A stretch of DNA of 64,000 nt, taken from Clytia hemisphaerica. Lineage: Eukaryota; Cnidaria; Hydrozoa; Leptothecata; Clytiidae. The stretch is taken from positions 124,001-188,000 of the forward strand of contig CACVBU010000019.1 of NCBI GenBank assembly GCA_902728285.1, given 5' to 3'. Made by a program: the position numbers and the translations under genes. Positions 1 to 9,386 of this stretch are shown in pieces. Under the pieces are notes generated by a model that worked only from the letters and a program-made list of their open reading frames with translations, ran no database searches and was not told the origin of the DNA. Position 1 is the stretch's first letter, and each line of letters begins with the position of its first letter.

Positions 1-524
1 AGATAAATGTGGAGGAAAATTTTTATAGTTGACAACAAAAAATTTTCCATGTTTTAAAGGCTTGTCAAAAGTGTGTTGACAACAAAGGTTTTCCACGTTC
101 AAAATGCACAAAGAAAATTTCAAAGTACTGTAAGAAGTTGTGCAGAATCTGGGTTCTGGGTTCACCTCGATTCAGCTGGTTTACCAGATGAGTTCACCTC
201 CGTTCTTCTTGGTCCTCCTGGTTCACCTTTTTCTAATTCAGTTAAGTCAATATTGCAGAAGAAGAAGATTTTGATCTAAGATTGAGTGAAAACTAACCTA
301 AGTCAGTGAAAATTACAAAATTGTCCTTTTTTTGCAAGAAATTGGCATCTCTCATTCCAACCGTCAAAATGAAAACAAAACATTCGATTCAGGAAAGAAT
401 GATAAGTACACTACAACATAAGCCATTTCTTGTGACAATCATACAAAAATCTTGATCCAATTCAACTCATTAATAACATGAACACCAAAGACAACAAAGT
501 AAAAGAGAATAGCAACAACCTTCC
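1..524. other. AT-rich non-coding stretch
   Basis: I see no convincing gene. The first ~120 bases contain weak matches to the minisatellite found at 1.4-3.8 kb (motifs like gttgacaacaaaggttttcc), probably diverged copies. The remainder is unremarkable AT-rich sequence. Confidence 0.5.
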
Positions 525-830
525 ATGTTTGCGCGCGCAGCGCGTATCTCGTTTGGTAAAATGTGCGCGCGATATACTAAATTGCCCTATATCGCTAAAC
601 ATTTTTGAAAATTCAGTGTTCGTGTATGACTACATGACACCAAATTCTCGTGTTTCCTCAGATCGCATCGCTTTCGAAACTAAATCCTCATGTCGCAGCA
701 AAAGAACTCCTATGATTGGTTTGTTTTCCCCGTTTTCCCGCGCGTTTATTTATTTGGACCGGTTGCTATTGCCTACCAACAAAAAACTTTCTCTTCTTGC
801 GTCTTGCCTTGCCAGCACATCAGCTTGCTG
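525..830 (-). repeat. Left arm of a long inverted pair (partner at 17815-18135)
   Basis: Read on the minus strand this segment matches 17815-18135 on the plus strand over roughly 300 bases, with small gaps. Shared blocks include gtaggcaatagcaac, ggaaaacaaaccaatcata, gatctgaggaaacacgaga and the outer edge accaaacgagatacgcgctg. Several CCAAT-type boxes lie in the repeat. Two small ORFs that cross the arms come from the repeat and do not look like proteins. It could be a dispersed element inserted twice in opposite directions or the ends of a larger unit. Confidence 0.7.
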
Positions 831-1434
831 TGGATTGGATTGGAATGACATTGATTTGGATCCTCAATTTTCTTCTGCTGGTTCAACAACAAAGAGAGTT
901 ATCTACACCTTTTACATGATGATTAAACTGCTGTTGTTGCCATCCAAACTATAGCCTACCTTCGTACAACAACTGTTGCTCGCCTTCTCAATTTTTCTAT
1001 TTGTCAACTTTCAGAACAAACTAACTGCAATTTGCCTGTATATTATACTTAAATTGTGGTGACAAGGCAAGTAACTGAATATTTGTGGATAAACCTGAAT
1101 GAAAAAGAAACACTGAATGTCAGCATCAAACAAAGAAGAATCATTTTGGTGGTTTGTTTCCAAGTTATCCAAGTAAGTAATTAAAATTGTAAAAAATTTG
1201 AACCTGAAGCAAAATTGAGTGATTGATGATCTGATGATTGAATTTTTCTTGGTGCATCTTCTTACAACAATAATGGCACTCATCTGGAAGTGAAACCTCT
1301 TTGTGAGGGAAATTCTATAGCGGCCAATTTCCAAATTTTGAAGCGCCGACAACCCGAACGTACATCACACTCACGGGACATGACCAACAAAGAACGTTAA
1401 CTTCTGAAAAAGTTAGCTAATCCCCCCATTGAAA
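831..1434. other. Non-coding stretch, nothing recognised
   Basis: AT-rich sequence between the inverted-repeat arm and the minisatellite. The reading frames here are short and have no protein-like composition. Confidence 0.5.
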
Positions 1435-1610
1435 AATGTGGGATATTTTTGTCGTGAATTATGTTGAATTATGGACTTTCCTTTGCATGCGTTCAAAATG
1501 TGGAATACTTTTGCCATGAATTTGGAGATTTTTTTCAACGTGCAATGCCCAATGGGGAAAACTTTCGTCGTGAATTATTAACTTTTTTATTTTGCATGCA
1601 TTTAAAATAC
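1435..1610. repeat. Minisatellite, left part (split by LINE)
   Basis: Diverged tandem units of about 58-62 bases built around ttttgtcgtgaattatgaa and ctttgcatgcgtttaaaatg. The same units resume at about 2986 on the other side of the LINE fragment, so this was one array before the insertion. Confidence 0.8.
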
Positions 1611-2985
1611 TTACTTACTTACTTGTTACTTGTGTTGTTGTTTGATCATCCTGCTTCAGGTAAGGTTCTTGGTGAACCACGCCTCTGTGTGATCAATCTG
1701 TCGAGAGAAAAAGAATCTCAGCAGATATTTTTCATGTCAATTATTGAATTGGAATTAGCTCTCCTGCACCCAGTATATCCATGGATCTGGGGTTCATCTG
1801 GGATAGACTTAAGGTGTGTGTCCAGGGCTCTTTTGAATTTATCGATAGAAATGTTTTTGAGGTTTCCGATGCTCTTTGGCATAGCATTAAAAAGTTTTGC
1901 ACCTTGCACTGCAAGTGTGTTGTATCTAAATTTTGATGTTTGGTTCTTTGGAATTGACAGTGTACACATCCGGCCCAGCCGGGGGTTTTCAGTGGTTTTG
2001 ATACCATTTACAGCAGGTACAATATTTTCCATTACCTTCCAGACATACATTATTCTGTAGCGCTCTCTTCGCCTTTGAAGTGAGTAAATTTTTGTCTGTT
2101 TTAGACACTCCCAATAATTGTTTGGGGTGCCATTTATCTTTCGTAAGAAGGACTTTTGAATATCTTCAAGTCTCTGAATGAGACCAACTGCATTTGGGCT
2201 CCACAGAACGGAGCAATATTCTAATATTGGTATTACCAATGATTTATAGAGTACGATCATACAATTCAAAGATCGTGAAGAAAATGTTCTTAGGATCCAA
2301 GATGTTAAGTTTTTAGCCTTTTCGATTACTGCAGTAATTTGCTTCTGAAATGTGCAATTACTGTCCATCAGGATTCCAAGGTCTTTCACAACATCTTTTG
2401 TTTCAATCTCAACACCAGACGGTGATGTATATCTTGTTTGAGTCTTGATCTCGTGGTTCTTTCCATAGCGCAAGAGTTCAAATTTTATATCATTTAGCTT
2501 CATATTGTTGTCATCCGTCCATTTATATATTCTATTAAGATCGTTTTGAAGTAGGACAGCATCTTCTAGAGTTTTGACTTCCTTTGTGGCGCGAGTGTCA
2601 TCAGCGAAGGATTTGAGAAAGCTGTGCACCACTTCCTTGTCAATATCCCCAATCAATATGAGGAAAATCAAAGGTCCCAAAACACTACCTTGAGGGACTC
2701 CTGAAATGACCTGTTGTGATTCAGAAGTGACACCATTCACTAGCACTGATTGTTTTCTCTCTGTTAGGAAGGACTTTAGCCACTGTAATAATTTTCCATC
2801 TATTCCTAGTTTCTTTATTTTTCGTAGGACAATTGAATGGTCTACTTTGTCAAAAGCCTTTGAAAAATCTAGGTACACAACATCCGCATTAGCATCTTCG
2901 TCCAATATATTTAGTATCAGGTCATATTGTTCCAAAAGCTGACTCAAACATGAACGCCCGCTTCTGAATCCATGTTGATTGGGAT
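1611..2985 (-). mobile_element. 5'-truncated non-LTR retrotransposon (CR1/Jockey-like RT)
   Basis: The minus-strand frame 2985-1718 encodes about 420 residues of a LINE reverse transcriptase. It enters at the HGFRSGRSC motif and runs through YLDFSKAFDKVDH (motif A), GVPQGSVLGPLIF (motif B) and the catalytic FADD (motif C), then thumb and C-terminal region ending KNIC. The endonuclease and the first RT motifs are missing, as expected from 5' truncation during target-primed reverse transcription. After the stop a ~100-base 3' UTR ends in a short (TAAG)n microsatellite at about 1611-1625, the tail type seen in CR1- and Jockey-related elements. The frame is open over its whole length, so the insertion may be fairly young. 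It sits inside a minisatellite. Confidence 0.9.
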
Positions 2986-3775
2986 TGAAAACTTTTTTCG
3001 TGAACTATGAACTTTTCATTTGTATGCGTTTAAAATGGCATGGGAAAAACTTTTGTCCTGAACTATGAAATTTTCCTTTGCATGCTTTTAAAACAGGGAT
3101 TAACTTTTGTCGTGAATATGAAATTTTCGTTTGCATGCGTTTTAAATGGGAAAAACTTTAATCGTGAACTATTAACTTTTTATTTGCATGCGTTAAAATG
3201 GAGAAAACTTTGGTCGTGAACTATTAGCTTTTTCTTTGCATGCGTTAAAAATGGGGTCACTTTGGTCGTGAACTATCAACTTTTCCTTCATATGCATTTA
3301 AAATTGGGAAAACTTTTACCGTGAACTATGAAAATTTCCTTTGTATGCATTTAAAATGGGAAAAACTTTTGTCGTGAACTATGAAATTTTCCTTTGCATG
3401 CTTTTAAAACAGGGATTAACTTTTGTCATGAACTATGAAATTTTCGTTTGCATGCGTTTTAAATGGGAAAAACTTTAGTCGTGAACTATTAACTTTTTCT
3501 TCGCATGCGTTTAAAATAGGGAAAACTTTTACCGTGAACTATTAACTTTTCCTTCAGATGCGTTTAAAATGTGGAATACTTTTGTTATGAACTTAAAGAT
3601 TTTCTTCAATTTGCGCTCAAAATGTGGCATACTTTTGTCATGAATTTGGAGATTTCTTTCAACGTGCGTTTAAAACTTGGAAAACTTTTGTCGCGAATTA
3701 TGAACTTTCCTTTGCATGCGTTTAAACTGTGGTTTAATACTTTTGTCATGAATATTCCTTTTTTGCATTCTTTTG
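2986..3775. repeat. Minisatellite, right part
   Basis: About 13 units of roughly 55-62 bases, each a variant of gtcgtgaactatgaa followed by ttttcctttgcatgcgttt and an A/G-rich joint. Units differ by substitutions and small indels. It continues the array at 1435-1610. Confidence 0.85.
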
Positions 3776-4661
3776 GAAAAATGAAATTATTTCTCTGGCT
3801 CGAAAGTTTTTTCTTTTTGGCATTAAGTGAGACCAAATTAATTTGTTGTTCTACAGGCCTGACCGACCCTAATTTTTCAAAATAGAAAAAATAATGATAT
3901 TTAATTTGCCACTGAACAAGTTGAAAATTAATGTATTTGTAAATTCATCCCAAACTTAGATCAATTCAAAATATCACAATGGAAATGACACAAATGTCAT
4001 TCATCAATAAAGAGGAAAAAGTCAGGTGCTTCAAAATGTCAATCTTGACCTTCTGACCCTAAATTTTCAGAGATTTGATTTTATTATATGCTGACTTGCT
4101 GACCAGGACTGACCCATATTCTTCGGAAGGCCTTCCTGTAGAACAATAAGTAAAATTTGCCGTGCCTTATTTAAAAAAAAATTAGCTATATTTTGAAAAT
4201 AGACCTTTTGCTATTTACGATTCATCTTGAATAATTAAAAACTCTAACATTAAAGCAGTAACTCACTTTTTTTTTTTAGTATTTTTACACATGATAGTTT
4301 GCAAAAAAAATTCATCTCAGAATTTTTGACATTTTCCTTGGTTTATTGTAAAAAATTTTCCATTTTGTAAAGTAAAGGTGTAAGGTGAAGCATGACGCTA
4401 CAGATCAAATCTGTGTTTTGACTGGACTCACCAACCTTTATGATTATAAAGGTACAGTCTGTTTATTGTGACTGTAACTCTTTTTAATTTCAAGATCCCC
4501 GAGAGTGTTTAGGGTTTTCATCTTACGCTGTCTTACTTTGATATACGGCGTTTGTTTGTCATTAAATTTTTGTTTGCAACTTACAAATCGAGGAGGCTCT
4601 GGATCGCTTCGCAACTTATAAACATGACATTTACGGCTTGTTTTTGTCACTCCTCCCGTGT
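3776..4661. other. Non-coding stretch with a possible small TIR element
   Basis: No gene seen. Positions about 3845-4150 are bounded by inverted copies of ttgttctacagg, which may mark a short MITE of about 300 bases; no target duplication was found. The rest is AT-rich. Confidence 0.4.
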
Positions 4662-5170
4662 GTCTTTGCTATGCAAACAGAGTGGAGGGACGTAAGAGTT
4701 CTGAAACGCGCGCAACCCCTTTTATATTGATTGTTTTGATTTTTGAAAAAGCATAATGGCATCACTTTCGCTTTGCAATAAATTCAAATAATATCAAATT
4801 ACTATAACGGAGGTAATTTTTTTTATTATTTCCCGGGATGTTCTTCGTGTTTGTTATCTCCTAAACATTGACGTCACGGGTCACGGAGGGTTGACTCGTT
4901 CTTCGTATCATTCTGACGTTGTACGTCAAATTAGATATGACGGAGGTAATTTGAGTTACCATTTCGCTGAATATCCTTTGTATTTTATCTCCTTTATATT
5001 TTGGTATCGCGCAACTCGGAGATTCGAAACGTTTTTCCCATCTCCTGCCTTATAGAGAGTTGAAAGGAATGGATAGTTAAAGGTACGCACACACGATAGC
5101 ATCAATATAAAAGGGGTTGCGCGCGCTCCAGAACGCCCATATTCCTCCACTCTGTTTGCATTGCAAAGAG
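4662..5170. mobile_element. Foldback/MITE-like element with ~70-bp terminal inverted repeats
   Basis: The left end (ctttgctatgcaaacagagt...) and the inverted right end (ctttgcaatgcaaacagagt...) match over about 70 bases, including cgcgcaaccccttttatatt. No coding capacity. I could not find a clear target-site duplication, so the superfamily is open. Confidence 0.75.
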
Positions 5171-6038
5171 TTCATGTTACAGGAATTAAATATCTTGTTT
5201 GTTAGGGGGTTTGTACTTTTACGGTGACGGAATTGGCCCTTTTTTAGTACGGTATTATACGAGATTTGACGAAAAAAAAGAGACTGGAATTTTTTTTAAA
5301 AATCAGATGGTAACGGTAATTAGCATTTTGACCCCTACAAACCAGTGTGACGGTGTTATCATTTTTTTTCAATTTTTCGGATAATTTAATGGTTCAACCA
5401 AAAAACATTCCTTCGGACCAAATGTCGGGTTACATACTCTTTCTGATGATGATCTTAAAAATCTGAAAATCTTTGTGTCAATTTCAACAGGAAAGAAAGA
5501 AACGCAGTTAAAGTTTTGAATTTTTTGAATTTGATATAATTTGCCAATCGTAGGCTTAATCACAAACAACGATCTACAATATATAATATATAACATATAA
5601 TGATAGAAAAATATCTACAATATGCTAAAACAGTATAGCATAGTATATACAGAGTATAAACAGTATATATAGAGTATAAGTTAGTTTTTAACGTTATGTT
5701 GTTTACCGAAGTACTTAGAAAAATGATTAATAACGAATAATGAAGAAGGACAAAGTTAAACCGAGTCCATAAAATCTGTTTTTAAAGCAATTACAAAAGC
5801 ATGAAATATTTGGAAAGTATAAGTCCAACACTGTGATGAAAAAAGATTTTATATATGAAGACCCTCGAAGTACGAACGATTAGTACTAATTGATGTAGAT
5901 AAACTACTAAAATGAAATGCTATCATAAAAAGTAACATACGTATCTATTTCTTCAGCAACGCAACAAAGTAAAAATACGGTTTTTTTCTTTTGAAGTCTT
6001 AAATAAAATATTTCATAACTGGCTAGAAATAGATATTA
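5171..6038. other. AT-rich stretch 3' of the RGG/RS gene
   Basis: No gene seen. It presumably holds the 3' UTR of the minus-strand gene that ends at 6039, but I see no canonical AATAAA on that strand close to the stop. Simple TATA-rich runs occur at 5580-5680. Confidence 0.4.
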
Positions 6039-7281
6039 TCACTTTCTATGATAACATTGGCGCCTACGACGCTGACACTCCGAGCACGGACCACGTGACC
6101 TGGACCTGGACCGTGACCTTGATCGGGAGCTTGAGCGCGAACGATTTCGTGACTTTGACCTGGTCCGCTCACGCCCAACTCTACCACCACCTCTCCCAGC
6201 TCCACCACGCCCATCACCACGACCGCCACGCCCACGCCCACGATCGTTGTTGTAAAACCGTCTTTCGGGTTTTGGACGTGGGGGCAACATCCCATCGGCG
6301 TTGACCCAATAGCCAAGGCCAGCATCGCTGGTGTCGGCGTTGGCCACGGATTGTGCCCGGTGGACGAATAGTTGTCGAGCGAAAGCTGAAAAGACAAATT
6401 TAAAGGGTAATTATGAAACAATGAAAGAAACATAAGTAATATGTCTTAAAAACAACCAAAATAAACAAATCGTTTGTGACCTGTATGATCAGATAAAGGG
6501 TTAAAGATAAAGATTAAGTGCAGTCATAAATTCGATAACAGGATTGATAAAATTGGTTTTGGGTAATTTATCAAAAACATTTTCAAATCACACTTACATA
6601 ATTGTATTTTCAAATTTAAAGGTAAGAGATTTACTTACTGATTTGACTGACAGGAACGCCCGGTGGAATTGAATCCAGTGATTTTCCAGTCCCATCTGAA
6701 AAAAGATTAAAAAACTTACAATTTCTGTTTTTTTCTTCACATGTGTTGGGTAATCTAAAAGTCTTCCTCACTTATCAAAGTAAATATACCTACCAAATCC
6801 AGAGATCCTGCTCTGCAGCATGTTTAACTGTTCGGCAGCTAAAGAATATAAAAATGAATCATTTTCAGTAACAGACTTTTAGCCGAAAAGCTGATGATCC
6901 CTCTGGGTAATTTTTGTATTATCAATGCATTGTTGGGTTTGAGTAATATGTCAAACGATATTGGTGAGAAGGGGGGACAATAAGTAGAATGAAAACGTCA
7001 AGGGAATAATTCAATATCAGTAGGGGATATTAAGAAGTTCGAAAATCTTAATAAAAGTTCATGAACTGTTAGCATCAAACACAACCTTTGATATATATGT
7101 GAACAAATAAGAATTTCTGTCCAACTATATTCACCCAGGAGATTTGGGTGGCAGCGCCTATATATGAATATTTACTGACAAATCAACCGAATATAGAATA
7201 TTATTTACCACCGTTGATTATTGTCTGCAACTGCGACATGAGAGACAGCATCTGAGGGTCGGTAACCTGTGACGTTGACAT
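6039..7281 (-). CDS. Small RGG-box/RS-domain protein, four coding exons
   Basis: Coding exons on the minus strand: 7281-7209, 6838-6794, 6695-6639 and 6385-6039. Every junction has GT..AG borders (gtaaat, gtaggt and gtaagt donors; ttctttag, ttttttcag and cttttcag acceptors) and the phases (1,1,1) join without a break into 173 residues. The protein starts MSTSQVTDPQMLSLM. It has a short N-terminal helix-like region, then a glycine/arginine stretch with RGRG/RGG-type repeats (about residues 105-130), an Arg-Ser run of about 20 residues, and a basic C-terminus with CSECQRRRRQC. RGG plus RS composition is typical of RNA-binding and splicing-associated nuclear proteins. I do not recognise an orthologue and no RRM is present. 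An acceptor-like ttttcttttttcag lies 36 bases before the ATG, suggesting a 5' UTR intron or trans-splicing. No frame damage, unlike most neighbours. Confidence 0.85.
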
Positions 7282-7317
7282 CTTTTACTGTTTGTTATAT
7301 ACAAATATATTAGATCT

Positions 7318-8105
7318 GAAAAAAGAAAAGAAAACAGAACTTCTTTTATTATAAAGCTGGGACTGAATTTGTAAGTTGCTTCTAACTTCCTACACGTCCA
7401 ACGTCTACTCAAATCAGCTCCAATAACACATATGCTGAGTTTTAGCATTATATTAGGATTAGATATATTGGCCTATATTGTATCCGCCAGCGTAATTTAC
7501 TCTTTAAATCAAGTAAATCTTTCGACATTTTCGGAACAGTTAAAAAAAGTAATAGTCTCTATTAAAATGATGGTCTCAATAATAAATCAGTTTTTTTAAA
7601 TAGTATAGAAAACAGAAAACTCAATGAAACATTCTGTTTGAAAGATATGATAAATATCTATTTCCCGGGAATATCAAAGATAACAAGTAATACATATCAG
7701 GTAAAATTTTATTAGAAAAAATCAAATCAAACTATTCTTAGCTAATAAATTGATATGCTTATAAACTGCACTACATATACTTGTCTTCTCTTTTAAATTC
7801 TCCGATACTAATCACCTGAATAATGAAAAAAATAGATTTTTAAACTGAATAGTTTTGAAGATATGAAACATCAGGGTAAGGAACTGTAGAAAAGATTACA
7901 AACAATATCAAGGGATTACCTATTTCATAATTCTTGGGTGCAATAGTTGGTTGTCGATGAAACAGTTTCGATTTTCTCCGGCCATCATATTGAATCTAAT
8001 TGAATCAGAAAAAACAAAGCAGAAATCAGGCTAACTTTTAAAACGTGATATATAATCTCAAAGGAAACCTGAAGTCAAATAGAGGGATGGTATCCAAAAT
8101 TTGAT
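7318..8105. other. Upstream region of the RGG/RS gene
   Basis: AT-rich. It should contain the promoter and any 5' non-coding exon of the minus-strand gene, but I cannot point to either. Confidence 0.35.
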
Positions 8106-8465
8106 GTCCGAATCCGTCTAGCTGTCACTTTTAATATGTATCGTCTTATTGCGATGTATGGTCTGCCAACATACAGATAATTTAAAATCAATCGTCTTAT
8201 TGCGATTTATAGTCTGCCTCCCTACCACCCTTGTTCAGACTTTAGCATTTGGTGATGCCCAACTCCGGCTAGCTGGCAGTTTATTTTTAATACGTATCGT
8301 CTTATTGCGATGTATAGTATGCCAACATATACTTTTATATCTATCGTCTTATTGCGATATAGTCTGCCATCCGTCCCGACTCCAGCTAGCTGTAATTTGA
8401 TAAGTATCGTCTTATTGCGATATAAGTGGCCAGATAATTTAAATTTATCGTCTTATTGCGATCTT
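8106..8465. repeat. Compound array with six identical 16-mers
   Basis: The 16-mer ATCGTCTTATTGCGAT occurs without change at 8140, 8191, 8296, 8343, 8406 and 8447. It usually continues into agtctgcc. Between pairs of 16-mers lies a second motif around actccggctagctg (three variants, about 8115, 8262 and 8382). The overall arrangement is about three units of 110-156 bases. The 16-mer begins ATCG and ends CGAT. It lies about 0.9 kb upstream of the RGG/RS gene ATG and about 0.9 kb past the 3' end of the Helitron helicase ORF. Confidence 0.85.
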
Positions 8466-9386
8466 TTCTACCAATATTCGTTTCAATAAGCCATAAAGTC
8501 ATGTCCAATTTTGGATTGCTACTTTGTTTATTACTATAGTCCTTTCCCTTATGTGAGCACTAATCTTAGTTTTCTTGCCATTAAGTGCTAAAACCTAATT
8601 TTTGGTACAAAGATACTGTAAAGCCTTTTGATTTCAGCAATGCCAAAATAATTGTACCTCTGAAATCAGGTGGCTTCGAATTATTTTTCTTAGAAAATAT
8701 AGTGTTCTAGTAACGGTCGATAAATGGCAAGCAAAACAAAGATTAGTGCACACTTAAAGCGAAAGAATTTTAATAGCTAATGACTTACTACAAAAATTGA
8801 AAATGTACACTAGGTCTTGACATTCATTATATATTAATTCCAAAGGTCCAAAGTCGAAACGGTTTATAAAAGTAGGAGTTAAAGTGGGGGTAAAAAAGTT
8901 TATCTCAAAATGTTAGCTTATTTATGCAGGGAGGATGATATGAAATCTGAAAACCAAATTTCATTTACATTAGGTTGTTTTGATAACATAGCTAAAAAGA
9001 AATACTAGGAATGTCAAGTACTAGGAACATTCAACTATTGTGCATTAAAATTGCATCCTTAAGGCGTACAAACTTTTGCGAACAGAAACTTTTGTGGCTT
9101 ATGCATGTAATTGTTAAAGATAAAAATAAATTTTAATTCAAATTCAAATAATATTTGTAGCCTTTTACATCTTAGTTAAAAATATTGTTGTATCCAATTC
9201 AAGGAATAATTGCTACTGACTCGATTTCCTTTGAGAAGTCTCGTTTTAACGAAAGGATTCACGAAAGTAAAATGGCGTAGATTTTACATTTATTTGACCT
9301 TGCCAAAGCAAAGTTTCTGTTCGCTAAATTTGTACGCCCAAAGTATTTTGAATCGGTCCATCTTTGCTTTCAATACGGTTGACAAA
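8466..9386. other. 3' flank of the Helitron
   Basis: No gene seen. The Helitron 3' end should lie in or beyond this stretch. The best candidate is weak: a CTAG preceded by A at 9005-9008, next to a 6-bp hairpin (gaatgt/acattc). I do not treat the terminus as established. Confidence 0.3.

Noticed and set aside
6095-6304. Plus-strand His-rich 69-residue ORF
   Set aside because: It is the antisense of the RGG/RS exon, whose minus-strand splicing is consistent.
8140-8462. CRISPR array
   Set aside because: Repeats of 16 bases with spacers of uneven length that are themselves partly repeated, no cas genes, and a eukaryotic context.
9005-9030. Helitron 3' end for the coding Helitron
   Set aside because: CTAG after A and a 6-bp AT-rich hairpin are present, but the hairpin overlaps a second CTAG and is too weak to be convincing.
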